Positions 40,119 to 49,130 of a stretch of 64,000 nt of DNA are shown here, piece after piece. Every line of letters begins with the position of its first letter. Position 1 is the first letter of the stretch. This stretch comes from CAXXOK01 sp964640955 (GTDB lineage Bacteria > Bacillota > Clostridia > Christensenellales > Aristaeellaceae): positions 62,001 to 126,000 of the forward strand of contig CAZXJI010000006.1 in assembly GCA_964640955.1 (NCBI GenBank), in the 5' to 3' direction. Under the pieces are notes generated by a model. The model ran no database searches. It saw only the letters and a program-made list of their open reading frames with translations, and was not told the DNA's origin. The position numbers and the translations under genes were made by a program.

Positions 40119-41741
40119 TTATGCGTCCAGCGCCGCGCGCAGGCCGTCCACCGCCGCGCTCACGATGCCGCCCGCGTACCCCGCGCCCTCGCCCAGCGGG
40201 TACAGGCCGCCGACCGCGCTTTGCCGCCGCTCGTCCCTAAGCAGCCGTACCGGCGAGGAGGAGCGGGTCTCCGGCGCGGTGAGCAGCGCGTCGGGATGGT
40301 CGAACCCCTGAAGCTTCTTCCCCAGCAGCGGCAGCGCCAGGCGGAGGTCGTCGGTCACGAAGGACGGCAGGCAGGCGGCGATATCGCCGGGGAACACGCC
40401 CGGCCGATACGTGGGTGTGACGTCGCCGAAGCGCGTCGAGGGCCTGCGGGCCAGAAAATCGCCCACGCGCTGGCAGGGGGCGCGGTAGCCGCCGCCCAGC
40501 CGGAAGGCCGCGCGCTCGACGCTCCTTTGCAGTTCCACCCCGGCGAGCGGATCGGCGGAAGGGTAATCCGCGGGGCTTACGCCCACCAGCAGCGCCGCGT
40601 TGGCGTTTTCGCCGTCGCGCGCGTGCAGGCTCATGCCGTTTACGTTAAGCGCTTCCGGCTCGCTGGAGGCGTTGATCACCCGGCCGCCCGGACACATGCA
40701 GAAGGTGTACGCCCCGCGCCCGTCCGGGGTGCGCACGTTCAGCTTGTACTCCGCGGGCGGCAGGCCCACAGCGCCCGCGGCGCGGCCGTACTGGGCGCGG
40801 TCGATCAGCGCCTGGGGATGCTCCACGCGCACACCCATGGCGAAGGGCTTTGGCGCCATGGGCATGCCCATGTCCCGAAGCCAGCGGTAGGTGTCGCGCG
40901 CGCTGTGCCCGATAGCCAGGTAGACCGCGTCGGTCGCGAACGCGACCGGGGAAGCGTCCGGCCCCGCGACGGCCGAAACGCCCGCCACGCGCCCGTCCCG
41001 TACCGAAAGCCCGACCGCCCGGTGCCCAAAAAGCATCTCGCCGCCCAGCGCCGTAAGCTTTTCGCGGGCCGCGACCAGCACCCCGCGCAGTAGATCGGTG
41101 CCGATGTGGGGATGGGCCGAGATCAGAATGTCCTCCGGCGCGCCGCAGGCGACGAACGTCCGCAGCACCGTGCCGATCATCGGGTCGGAAAGCCCGCAGG
41201 TGAGCTTGCCGTCGCTGAACGCGCCCGCGCCGCCCTCGCCGAACAGCACGTTGCTCTCCGGGTCCAGCGCGCCGCCGGTCTCCAGCGCGTTTACGTCCTT
41301 TTCGCGCTCGCCGACCGGCTTGCCGCGCTCCAGCACGATGGGGCGCGCGCCGCGCACGGCCAGCCCCAGCGCGCAGAAAAGCCCCGCGGGGCCCGCGCCG
41401 ATCACCACCGGCCAGGGGCGGCCCGCCGGGTAAGGGGCCGCCGGCAGGTGGAACACATCCGGGCGTTCGGCCCCGGCATCCGGCACGAAGGCGACCTCGT
41501 TGGGCCGAAAACGGTTTGCGAGCGCTGGCTCGGCCTTCGGGTCGGTCAGGCGCACGTCCAGCGTGAGGGTGATATGCACTTCGCCGTGCCCCCGCGCGTC
41601 CACGCTGCGCCGGGCGACCCGCACGCTTCGCAAGGCGGCGGGGGACAGGCGCAGGCGCGCGGCGGCCAGACGCGCGTAATCGGCGTCGCCGCATTGCGCG
41701 GCGGCCTCCGGCGATAGCCTGATCTGGTGCAAACGCAGCAT
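40119..41741 (-). CDS. Uncharacterised FAD-dependent dehydrogenase (COG2509 type)
   Basis: A 540-residue protein. An N-terminal domain of about 95 residues (LHQIRLSPEAA...) precedes the FAD Rossmann motif VVIGAGPAGLFCAL at about 111-124. LERGKPVGEREKDV, NVLFGEGGAGAFSDGKL and the C-terminal PLGEGAGYAGGIVSAAVDGL are characteristic of this widespread family of unassigned flavoproteins. Substrate unknown. Start at 41741 is ATG with a weak GGGAGGCGCGCC region upstream. Confidence 0.88.
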   Translation of the reverse strand: MLRLHQIRLSPEAAAQCGDADYARLAAARLRLSPAALRSVRVARRSVDARGHGEVHITLTLDVRLTDPKAEPALANRFRPNEVAFVPDAGAERPDVFHLPAAPYPAGRPWPVVIGAGPAGLFCALGLAVRGARPIVLERGKPVGEREKDVNALETGGALDPESNVLFGEGGAGAFSDGKLTCGLSDPMIGTVLRTFVACGAPEDILISAHPHIGTDLLRGVLVAAREKLTALGGEMLFGHRAVGLSVRDGRVAGVSAVAGPDASPVAFATDAVYLAIGHSARDTYRWLRDMGMPMAPKPFAMGVRVEHPQALIDRAQYGRAAGAVGLPPAEYKLNVRTPDGRGAYTFCMCPGGRVINASSEPEALNVNGMSLHARDGENANAALLVGVSPADYPSADPLAGVELQRSVERAAFRLGGGYRAPCQRVGDFLARRPSTRFGDVTPTYRPGVFPGDIAACLPSFVTDDLRLALPLLGKKLQGFDHPDALLTAPETRSSSPVRLLRDERRQSAVGGLYPLGEGAGYAGGIVSAAVDGLRAALDA

Positions 41742-41837
41742 GGCGCGCCTCCCGCATTGTAAAAGCTGCCGGTCCTTCCGGCGCGACTATCCTACCATAT
41801 CCCGGGCTCCGCCGCAAGGCACGAACCCCCGAAACGA

Positions 41838-41866
41838 TTGACAGTCCCATGCACGAATGATAGACT
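41838..41866 (+). promoter_or_regulatory. Promoter of the three-gene unknown cluster
   Basis: Consensus TTGACA at 41838-41843, 17 bp, TAGACT at 41861-41866. One of the strongest promoters in the window. Confidence 0.8.
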
Positions 41867-41917
41867 GACGGAGGGAAACGCGGCGGGCGCGCAGACGCCC
41901 GCGGAAAGGGGCCGTCC

Positions 41918-42346
41918 ATGCGGTTTTTCAACGGGGAAACGGGCGAACTGCTTCTCGGGCCGGATGCGCGCCTGTACGCGCACATGCCCGCGGAGGCGCT
42001 TTTCCGCGCCCGAACCGCCCTCGGGGGCGTGCCGGACGGGGTGCCGACCGCCGTAGACGAACCCGTGCCCTTTCCCGTCTTCGACGTGACGGACGGGAAG
42101 CTGAGCTGCGTGTGTTTCTTACGCGACGGGAAGCTTTCCGCGGTGGAATGTCAGGCGGCGGACGCGGGCAGGCATAAGCGGCGCACCGCCGAACGCCAGC
42201 GAGCCTTCCTGTTCGAGTGCCTGGGCGTTTCCGACCCGTACCCGGACAGCCTTCGCAGCGTTTCGCTGCGCTGCCCCTTCGGCGCGGCGCTGGTCGCCAC
42301 CGACCCCCGCAGCGGCGAGGCGACCCTGCGCGTTACCTACCGGTAA
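41918..42346 (+). CDS. Hypothetical protein (unknown cluster, gene 1)
   Basis: A 142-residue cytosolic-looking protein without signal peptide or membrane segment. Not recognised. It starts MRFFNGETGELLLGPD and has a beta-rich middle (FPVFDVTDGKLSCVCFLRDGK) and a basic AGRHKRRTAERQ helix. It follows the strong promoter at 41838; 54 bp separate it from the next gene. Confidence 0.6.
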   Translation: MRFFNGETGELLLGPDARLYAHMPAEALFRARTALGGVPDGVPTAVDEPVPFPVFDVTDGKLSCVCFLRDGKLSAVECQAADAGRHKRRTAERQRAFLFECLGVSDPYPDSLRSVSLRCPFGAALVATDPRSGEATLRVTYR

Positions 42347-42400
42347 GCACGGCAATGCCCGCGCGGCCGCACAGCGCCGCCGCGGCAAGGAGGAACCTGT

Positions 42401-42988
42401 ATGCCCAATCCTTTTTCCAACGTGATGCGCGATTATCTGGTGCGTTTCCAGCAGACCGCCCTCAGGGAGACGGGCCGGAGGCCGCTGACCTACAAGCGTA
42501 CGCCCATGGACGAGCAGCTGGTGCTGCCCGGCTGCCGCAGGCCGGGGTACGTGTTCTGGCAGCCCGTCGCCTGGCAGGACGGCAAGACGCCGCTGGGGAA
42601 AAACGCGAAGCTGTTCCATGAAACGATACTGGAATACGTGTCGGTGTGCCAGTTTCTGGAGATGCGCTTCCGCCTGCCGGTCGCACCCATGAACAGCCCG
42701 CTCAGCTTCGCCTACGACCGCGTGTTTGAAACCTACAAAAACACCGTTACCGCGCCGCCCTCGCGCGCTTTCGACGAGGCGGTGCTCTACCACGAGCAGC
42801 ACCCGGAAGAACCGCTCAGCTACTGCATGGCCGCCACCTGCGACGGCGGCGCGCCGGTCCGCATCCTGCTGGCCGCCGGGGACGGGCAGATGCTGGTCGC
42901 GCGAACGGAGGAGGAAGGCGCGCCGGTTTCCTGCCGGCTGACGGTCGACCGGCTTTTGCCCAAGCTGCAGTTCGTATACGAGTTTTAG
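42401..42988 (+). CDS. Hypothetical protein (unknown cluster, gene 2)
   Basis: A 195-residue soluble protein, not recognised. Features: GYVFWQPVAWQDGKTPLG, an aromatic helix around FHETILEYVSVCQFLEM, and a beta-rich C-terminal third ending PKLQFVYEF. AAGGAGG lies upstream of the ATG. Composition and codon use resemble neighbouring genes, arguing for a genuine gene. Confidence 0.65.
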   Translation: MPNPFSNVMRDYLVRFQQTALRETGRRPLTYKRTPMDEQLVLPGCRRPGYVFWQPVAWQDGKTPLGKNAKLFHETILEYVSVCQFLEMRFRLPVAPMNSPLSFAYDRVFETYKNTVTAPPSRAFDEAVLYHEQHPEEPLSYCMAATCDGGAPVRILLAAGDGQMLVARTEEEGAPVSCRLTVDRLLPKLQFVYEF

Positions 42989-43014
42989 GAAACGGACGCA
43001 GGAAGGAGTCGCCA

Positions 43015-44757
43015 TTGACGAACAACCCAAGCGGCGTCGTCGCCTACGCGGATTTTGACGCGGAAGGCCTCGTCGCTCTCGCGAAAGCCGCCTTTATCAA
43101 GCCGCGGGAGACCCTGCCCGCGCGCTTTGCCGCTTTTTTGCCGCTTTTCCCGGCGGAACTGGCCGTGGATATGGACATTCCCACCCCGGGCAGGCGGCAC
43201 GGCATGCGCCTGGCTCCAAACGGCGTGAGCGTGGAGCCGGCCGAGTACCACCGCAAGCTTTTCGAGCGCATGCCCGCCCTGTACGCGGCGGACAACTATC
43301 TGCGCAACTTTACCTACGAGGGCCGCTACGTGGGCCATGGCGCGTTTACCGTGGACGAGGCGTGGGCGGAGGCGTTTCCGCAGTACCGCGCGTTTCTGGG
43401 CGACCGGCTCGTCGTCTACCTGATCGGGGGCGGAGCACAGGCCGTGGCCGTACCGGAAAGCGTCTATCCCCGCGCCGGCGGGATGCTCCCGGCCATGGAA
43501 AGCGCGATGGGGATCGTGCAAAGCGGCGCGGCGTACGTCCGCTACGCCCGCGCGCGCATCCTGGAGGGAGAAGCGTACGACGCGGAAGCCTTCGCCGCCG
43601 CGTTTCTTTCGCAGACGGAGCGAAAGGCCCTCGTGCTTTCGCAGGGGGAGTTGGAGCATGCCCTGCAGGAGATGGCCCTTTTGCAAAATCTGGGCGGCGG
43701 CGCGCCGGCGGGGGACGGCTATACCGAAAACGCGCGTTTGGCCGCGAAGGTGAACCAATACCAGCCCATGCGCTACGCGTGCGACTGGTTCCACCCCGAG
43801 ACGGCGGAGGAGCGGGTCACCCGCCTTATCCAGCCCGCCTATCAGGAGAACGATTTTATCGGCGACCTGTGGACGCCCTACCCGGTTCTGGCGGCCGCCG
43901 TGGACCGGCGGGCGAAAACGCTGGACGCGCGCGGGTTGTGCGAAAGCTGCCAGATCGCCCCGCGCTACGATCCCCGGACCGGCGGCGGCCTCTACCCGGA
44001 CACCGTCTACGTGGCGATGCTTCGCGACCGCGCGCCGATGCCCCTCGTGGCCGAGACGCGCAACAATCCCGCCTACGGCGCGGGAACGGACGAAAACGGC
44101 GAGCCGTGCCATGCGGTGTTCCTGCAGGACAGCCGCGAGCTGATCCGCCAGGGGAAGCTGACGCTGGAACGCGTGGCCGTGACGATGCTCAACCGGGAGG
44201 TGCCGCCGGATCGGTACCGGCGGATGCTCGCCCTGGCGGAGTTGCAGGAGCATAAGGGGCGGCTGATCGACGCCCTTTACGCCCGGGAGGCGGCGCGCAG
44301 GCAGGGCGAGACCGGCGGGCCTTCCCGCGAAAAGGCCGAAAAGCTGCTCGACGCCCGCGCGGAGCGCCTTTTCAAGATCGTAGAAAAGGAAAGCGAACGG
44401 CTGGCCCCGGTGCCGCCAAGCCCCTACGACGAGGATATCGCGTACCTGTGCGACAAAGAAAGCCGGCGCACCGCCGGAGAGGACGATGCCCGGCGCGATG
44501 AGGCGCGGGAAACGCGCATCGAGGCCGGTTACGCCATGCGCGCGCGTCTGACGCGCCTGAAATACGGAGAGGCGGAGAAGGACGGCGGCGAAGCCGACCC
44601 GCCGTCCGAAGAGCCGGACGACGGTCCGCCCGCCGCGACGCCGGAAACCGCTCCGGCCGCTTCCGCGACGCCGCAGCCCGCGCCCGCCGGGCCCGCCGCG
44701 ACGAAGCCGCACGTTCCGCCCGCTAAAGGGCGCAAGCATACGAAACGAAGGCGCTGA
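43015..44757 (+). CDS. Hypothetical protein, 580 residues (unknown cluster, gene 3)
   Basis: Not recognised. The first 450 residues look globular and largely helical, with aromatic-rich segments (NYLRNFTYEGRYVGHGAF, QYQPMRYACDWFHP, YQENDFIGDLWTPYPVL). From about 450 to 520 it is highly charged (AEKLLDARAERLFKIVEKE), probably coiled. The last 60 residues are a Pro/Ala-rich tail ending in a basic KGRKHTKRRR cluster that could bind nucleic acid or acidic surfaces. TTG start with GGAAGGAG upstream. Confidence 0.65.
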   Translation: MTNNPSGVVAYADFDAEGLVALAKAAFIKPRETLPARFAAFLPLFPAELAVDMDIPTPGRRHGMRLAPNGVSVEPAEYHRKLFERMPALYAADNYLRNFTYEGRYVGHGAFTVDEAWAEAFPQYRAFLGDRLVVYLIGGGAQAVAVPESVYPRAGGMLPAMESAMGIVQSGAAYVRYARARILEGEAYDAEAFAAAFLSQTERKALVLSQGELEHALQEMALLQNLGGGAPAGDGYTENARLAAKVNQYQPMRYACDWFHPETAEERVTRLIQPAYQENDFIGDLWTPYPVLAAAVDRRAKTLDARGLCESCQIAPRYDPRTGGGLYPDTVYVAMLRDRAPMPLVAETRNNPAYGAGTDENGEPCHAVFLQDSRELIRQGKLTLERVAVTMLNREVPPDRYRRMLALAELQEHKGRLIDALYAREAARRQGETGGPSREKAEKLLDARAERLFKIVEKESERLAPVPPSPYDEDIAYLCDKESRRTAGEDDARRDEARETRIEAGYAMRARLTRLKYGEAEKDGGEADPPSEEPDDGPPAATPETAPAASATPQPAPAGPAATKPHVPPAKGRKHTKRRR

Positions 44758-44837
44758 GCGCGACGCGCGAACGACGCCGGGATCCTGGCAAGATAATCCG
44801 CAGAGAATGCCTAACCGATTAACGAGGAGGGATTTCC

Positions 44838-45545
44838 ATGAAACTCACGCCCCATGATATCGCCAAAATGCTGGACCACAGCACCCTGCAGCCCTTCCTG
44901 ACGCAGGCGGATATCCGCCGCGGCTGCGAAACCGCCCTCAAGTACGACACCGCCAGCGTCTGCGCCCGCCCCGCCGACATGAAGCTGGTCGCCGCCATGC
45001 TCAAGGGCAGCGACGTGCGCGTGTGCACGGTCATCGGCTTTCCGCACGGCAACCACCTGCCCCGCATCAAGCTGGCCGAAGCCGGCGAGGCGCTCAACGA
45101 CGGCTGCGAGGAGCTGGACATGGTCATCAACATCGGCCGGCTGATCGAAGGCGACGACCGGTACGTGCAGGACGAGATCAAAGCCATCTGCGACCTGGCC
45201 CACGGACGCAACGCCAAGGTGAAGGTGATCATCGAAACCTGTTACTTAAACGACGAGCAGAAGGCGCGCGCCTGCCGCCTGGCCGCCGCCGCGGGCGCCG
45301 ACTGGGTCAAGACCAGCACCGGCTATGGCACCGGCGGGTGCAAGGTGGAGGACGTGCGCCTGATGCGCGACAGCGTGCCCCCCGCCTGCCAGGTGAAGGG
45401 CTCCGGCGGCATCCGCGACCTGGACACGGTGCTGGCCGTGCGCGCCGCGGGCGCCACGCGCTGCGGCGTTTCCGCCACGGAAACGATCATGACGGAGGCC
45501 GAGAAGCGCTACGCCGAGGGGACGCTGGAGGAGCTGAAGAACTGA
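44838..45545 (+). CDS. deoC: Deoxyribose-phosphate aldolase
   Basis: A 235-residue TIM-barrel class I aldolase splitting 2-deoxyribose-5-phosphate into glyceraldehyde-3-phosphate and acetaldehyde. The Schiff-base lysine is K158 in WVKTSTGYG; VCTVIGFPHGNH, ELDMVINIG and VKGSGGIRD are conserved. Last step of deoxynucleoside catabolism, fitting the nucleoside importer and thymidine kinase in the window. GAGGAGGG precedes the ATG. Confidence 0.95.
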   Translation: MKLTPHDIAKMLDHSTLQPFLTQADIRRGCETALKYDTASVCARPADMKLVAAMLKGSDVRVCTVIGFPHGNHLPRIKLAEAGEALNDGCEELDMVINIGRLIEGDDRYVQDEIKAICDLAHGRNAKVKVIIETCYLNDEQKARACRLAAAAGADWVKTSTGYGTGGCKVEDVRLMRDSVPPACQVKGSGGIRDLDTVLAVRAAGATRCGVSATETIMTEAEKRYAEGTLEELKN

Positions 45546-45618
45546 AACGGAGGATGCGGCGCGGTCGGAACCCGGCCGTGCCGCCGCTTTCAAACTCCCG
45601 GTTTTTCTGAATTTTCCC

Positions 45619-45648
45619 TTGACAAGCGCCCGTTTTCTTTGGTATGAT
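45619..45648 (+). promoter_or_regulatory. Promoter of rplM-rpsI
   Basis: Consensus TTGACA at 45619-45624, 18 bp, TATGAT at 45643-45648. Confidence 0.8.
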
Positions 45649-45660
45649 CTTTTTTGGCAT

Positions 45661-45692
45661 CAATAAACTCCGCCAGCCCCGGAACGTTTATT
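45661..45692 (+). promoter_or_regulatory. Stem-loop in the rplM leader (possible L13 autoregulatory element)
   Basis: CAATAAAC at the 5' side pairs with GTTTATTG at the 3' side around a loop of about 16 nt, right after the promoter. Structured L13 leaders exist in Firmicutes; whether this matches that motif could not be tested. Confidence 0.4.
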
Positions 45693-45767
45693 GTTCACAA
45701 GCGTGCGCCTGCTGACCATCATGCGCCGCATTCGGATTATGAAAGCTTCCTGAAGGAGGAAACCAAC

Positions 45768-46199
45768 TTGAATACCTACATGGCCAAAGCCGCGGACGTG
45801 CAGCGCAAGTGGTATGTCGTCGACGCGGAAGGCGTTGTGCTGGGCCGGCTTGCCAGCCAGGTGGCCACCGTGCTGCGCGGCAAGCATAAGCCCATTTACA
45901 CCCCGCACGTGGATACGGGGGATTACGTGATCATCGTGAACGCCGACAAGGTGATGCTCACGGGCAAGAAGCTCGATCAAAAGGTTTACTATCATCACAG
46001 CGGCTTTCCGGGCGGCCTCGGCGAGACCGTCTACCGCCGTCTGATGGAGGACAAGCCCGAATTCGCCGTGAAAAAGGCGATCGTCGGCATGCTCCCCAAG
46101 GGCCCCCTCGGCCGCCAGATGGCCAGAAAGCTGCGCGTGTACGCGGGTTCCGAGCACGAGTACGAATCCCGTAAGCCCGAGAAGCTGGAGCTCAAGTAA
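45768..46199 (+). CDS. rplM: 50S ribosomal protein L13
   Basis: A 143-residue early-assembly protein. TYMAKAADVQRKWYVVDAEG at the start, GRLASQVATVLRGKHKP and GMLPKGPLGRQMARKLRVYAG are diagnostic. The TTG at 45768 with AAGGAGGA seven bases upstream is the start; the frame runs 38 codons further upstream without a site. Confidence 0.97.
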   Translation: MNTYMAKAADVQRKWYVVDAEGVVLGRLASQVATVLRGKHKPIYTPHVDTGDYVIIVNADKVMLTGKKLDQKVYYHHSGFPGGLGETVYRRLMEDKPEFAVKKAIVGMLPKGPLGRQMARKLRVYAGSEHEYESRKPEKLELK

Positions 46200-46225
46200 A
46201 GGACGCGTAAAGGAGTTAGATACCC

Positions 46226-46618
46226 ATGGCTAAGGTAGAATACAGTGCCGTCGGCCGTCGCAAGAAGGCCATTGCCCGCGTCCGTCTGGTTGCGGGCGAC
46301 GGAAAGATCATCGTCAACAAACGTGATCTGGACAGCTATTTCGGTCTGGAGACCCTCAAGATGACCGTTCGTCAGCCCCTGGAGCTCACCAAGGCGGGCG
46401 GCGAAATGGACATTCTGGTCACCGTCAACGGCGGCGGCCTCAGCGGCCAGGCGGGCGCCATCCGCCACGGCATCAGCCGCGCGCTGATCAAGGCCGATCC
46501 CGAACTGCGCGACAGCCTCAAAAAGGCAGGCTTCCTCACGCGCGACCCGCGCATGAAGGAACGTAAGAAGTACGGCCTCAAGGCCGCCCGTCGCGCGCCG
46601 CAGTTCAGCAAGCGCTAA
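46226..46618 (+). CDS. rpsI: 30S ribosomal protein S9
   Basis: A 130-residue protein whose C-terminal KR tail reaches the decoding centre. SAVGRRKKAIARVRL, GGGLSGQAGAIRHGISRAL and the terminal PQFSKR are conserved. Follows rplM by 26 bp, the universal L13-S9 pair. Confidence 0.98.
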   Translation: MAKVEYSAVGRRKKAIARVRLVAGDGKIIVNKRDLDSYFGLETLKMTVRQPLELTKAGGEMDILVTVNGGGLSGQAGAIRHGISRALIKADPELRDSLKKAGFLTRDPRMKERKKYGLKAARRAPQFSKR

Positions 46619-46649
46619 TACGCTCGCCGAACCCGGTATGCCGCACATC

Positions 46650-46690
46650 CCGGGAGTCGTTCGCCAAGGCGGACGGCTCCCGTTGCTTTT
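46650..46690 (+). terminator. Terminator after rpsI
   Basis: Stem of CGGGAG-CGT-CGCC against GGCG-ACG-CTCCCG with two single mismatches and an AA loop, followed by TTGCTTTTT. Confidence 0.85.
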
Positions 46691-46724
46691 TGGAGCGCTT
46701 TAGCGCCCCGGAAAGGAGACGCCG

Positions 46725-47360
46725 GTGCCGACGTGCTATCTGGTGGGCGCGGGGGATTTTACCGCGCGGGAGCTTACGCCCGCGGCCGGGGATTTCGTGA
46801 TCGCCGCGGACGCGGGATACGAGGCCCTTGCGGCCGTCGGCATCCGCCCCGATCTGCTCGTGGGGGACTTCGATTCCATGCCCTCCCGTCCGGACGGCGT
46901 GCCCTGCCTCGCCTTTCTCCCGGAGAAGGACGACACGGACATGGGGCTGGCCCTTGCGGAGGGCTGGGCGCGCGGGTACCGGAAATTCGCGCTGTACGGC
47001 GCGGCCGGGGGACGGGAAGATCACTTCGTGGCCAACCTGCAATTGTTGGGCGGCGTAAGCCGCCGCGGCGGGGAGGCGCGCATGGTGTGCGACGCGTACG
47101 ACGTGTACGCCCTGACCGACGGAACGCTCGAATTGCCCAGTCGGGAGCGCGGCACGCTGGTTTCGGTGTTCTGCCACGGCGAGCGCGCCGAGGGCGTGAC
47201 GCTCACGGGCCTGCGCTACCCGCTCAGCGGGGCGCTGCTCACCTGCGACCGGCCGCTGGGCGTGAGCAACGAGTACGCGCTGCCCGACGCCCGGGTGACG
47301 GTCGAGCACGGAACGCTGATCGTTTTCGCGGCGCTTGCGCCCGCGCCGCACGGCGCGTGA
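46725..47360 (+). CDS. Thiamine pyrophosphokinase
   Basis: A 211-residue enzyme transferring pyrophosphate from ATP to thiamine. Motifs: AADAGYEAL, LLVGDFDSM, PEKDDTDMGLA and the GGREDHFVANL block, all typical of the catalytic domain; a beta-rich C-terminal domain (LSNEY-like GVSNEYAL) completes it. GTG start with AAAGGAG upstream. No TPP riboswitch is visible before it. Confidence 0.92.
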   Translation: MPTCYLVGAGDFTARELTPAAGDFVIAADAGYEALAAVGIRPDLLVGDFDSMPSRPDGVPCLAFLPEKDDTDMGLALAEGWARGYRKFALYGAAGGREDHFVANLQLLGGVSRRGGEARMVCDAYDVYALTDGTLELPSRERGTLVSVFCHGERAEGVTLTGLRYPLSGALLTCDRPLGVSNEYALPDARVTVEHGTLIVFAALAPAPHGA

Positions 47361-47377
47361 GGCGGGCGTACGGCCGG

Positions 47378-47406
47378 TTGCATTTCGGCGGCCGGTGCGC
47401 TATACT
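47378..47406 (+). promoter_or_regulatory. Promoter of the glycosyltransferase gene
   Basis: TTGCAT at 47378-47383, 17 bp, TATACT at 47401-47406. Confidence 0.7.
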
Positions 47407-47439
47407 AGGCCATGGACAGGCGAACGGGGGGCGGAGCGA

Positions 47440-48804
47440 GTGCGACTCACCATGATCTGCATCGGTTCCACGGGCGACGTACAACCCTACGTGTTGCTTG
47501 GCCGGGAGCTTGCCAAACGGGGGTATGACGTCGCCGTTTGTGCGTTTTGCGAATTTGAAGCGCTGGTACGTGAAAACGGCCTGCGCTTTTTCCCGCTTTC
47601 GGGGGATGCGCATGCCTTCATCCGCGGCGTGATGAAGCCCGGCACCAAGGGCGTAACCTACATCAAGCAGATTCTGGAGATCTTCCGGGAGATCATCGAC
47701 CCGTTCCTGCGCGACCTGCAGGCCGCCTGCGAGGACGCCGACGTGATCGTGGCGACGTATTTCGGCAACGTCATCCAGTCCATCGCCGAAAAAAGGCGCG
47801 TGCCGTTCATCAAAACGCATTATTTCCCCATGGATCCCAACGACCTTACGCCGATTTCCTCCGCGCCGGGGCTTAAGGCGGGCAAGGCGTGGAACCGCGT
47901 CAGCTACCGGCTGGCCTACCTCATGGTAAGCGGCGTGGAGCAGCACTACCTCACCGATTGGCGAAGGCGCGAGGGCATGCCCCGGCGCAGGCTGGAATCG
48001 GGCCCCGTCAACCAGATCAACGGGCACCGCGTACCGGTGCTCTACGCCATGAGCCCCCTGCTTTTGCCGCGCCCGGCCGACTGGGACGAGCATATTTACA
48101 TGACCGGCTTCTGGCTGCCCGACGCGACGACCGATTATACGCCCCCGCCGGAACTGGAGGCGTTCCTGCGTAAAGAACCGACGCCCGTCTACATCGGCTT
48201 CGGCTCCATGACCAGCGGCGATATGGGGGAGACCTTCGCCATCGTTCGCCAGGCCGTGCAAAAAAGCGGCGTGCGCGCGGTGATCGCCGCGGGCTGGGGC
48301 GGCACGGAGGCGAAAAGCGACCCCGACATGTTCGTCGTGCACGGCTACGTGCCGCACGACTGGCTTTTTGCGCGCGTCTCCGCCGTGGTGCACCACGGCG
48401 GCGCGGGCACCACGGCGGCCGGGCTGTGCGCCGGGCGGCCCACGCTGATCATCCCCTTCGGGGGCGATCAGCCGTTCTGGGCATTGCGGGCGCGCATGCT
48501 GGGCGTGGGGCCCAAGCCCATCCGGCGGGAAAAGCTGACGGTATCCAAGCTGGCCAGGGCGTTAACCCGGCTGACGACCGTCGCGCAGTACCGCACGGCC
48601 GCGGAGGAGACGGGCAGACGCCTGCGCGCCGAGAACGGCGTGCGGACGGCGGCCGATATCATCGAGGCGGAGACCGCCCGCTGGCTCGGGCAGAAGGACG
48701 TGCTCCCCGAGCGCAGGAAGCCCGACCTTTTCCGGCGGGCCGGTTCGCCCGCGCGAAAAAGGGGTAAACGCAAAGCGCGCAGGCCGCGCGCGAAAACCCC
48801 GTAA
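47440..48804 (+). CDS. GT1-type glycosyltransferase (sterol/lipid UDP-glucosyltransferase-like)
   Basis: A 454-residue GT-B protein. It begins ICIGSTGDVQPYVLLGREL, the typical N-terminal loop of UDP-glucose:sterol/rhamnosyl glycosyltransferases, and has VHHGGAGTTAAGLCAGRP with PFGGDQPFWA in the nucleotide-sugar site. The C-terminal 40 residues are basic (RKRGKRKARRPRAK). The acceptor is unknown; a membrane lipid or a macrolide-like compound are both possible. GTG at 47440 chosen; an ATG at 47452 is an alternative. Confidence 0.85.
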   Translation: MRLTMICIGSTGDVQPYVLLGRELAKRGYDVAVCAFCEFEALVRENGLRFFPLSGDAHAFIRGVMKPGTKGVTYIKQILEIFREIIDPFLRDLQAACEDADVIVATYFGNVIQSIAEKRRVPFIKTHYFPMDPNDLTPISSAPGLKAGKAWNRVSYRLAYLMVSGVEQHYLTDWRRREGMPRRRLESGPVNQINGHRVPVLYAMSPLLLPRPADWDEHIYMTGFWLPDATTDYTPPPELEAFLRKEPTPVYIGFGSMTSGDMGETFAIVRQAVQKSGVRAVIAAGWGGTEAKSDPDMFVVHGYVPHDWLFARVSAVVHHGGAGTTAAGLCAGRPTLIIPFGGDQPFWALRARMLGVGPKPIRREKLTVSKLARALTRLTTVAQYRTAAEETGRRLRAENGVRTAADIIEAETARWLGQKDVLPERRKPDLFRRAGSPARKRGKRKARRPRAKTP

Positions 48805-48857
48805 GGAAACGGCCGGAAGCGCGGGGGCGCGCACGCCGCATGGAAAGGATCGTGCCT

Positions 48858-49130
48858 ATGAACGAGGAGAACAAAACGACGCTTGCGGATCTCAAACCCG
48901 GGGAAAGCGGAATCGTCCTGACCGTCGGCGGAGCCGACGCGCTGCACAGGAGGCTGCTGGACATGGGGCTGACGCCGGGGGTAAAGGTGTTTTTGCAGAA
49001 AACCGCCCCGATGGGAGACCCGCTGGAAATCCACCTGCGCGGCTACGCCCTCACCCTGCGCGTAATGGACGCCGGGAAAATCAGCATCCGCCGGACGGAA
49101 GCGAACGGGAAAGGCGACGATCGGGCATGA
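48858..49130 (+). CDS. feoA: Ferrous iron transport protein A
   Basis: A 90-residue SH3-like protein. LADLKPGESGIV, RRLLDMGLTPG and DPLEIHLRGYALTLR are the FeoA pattern. The ATG at 48858 has AAAGGA eight bases upstream; an in-frame ATG at 48840 has no site. ATGA overlap with feoB. Confidence 0.93.
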   Translation: MNEENKTTLADLKPGESGIVLTVGGADALHRRLLDMGLTPGVKVFLQKTAPMGDPLEIHLRGYALTLRVMDAGKISIRRTEANGKGDDRA

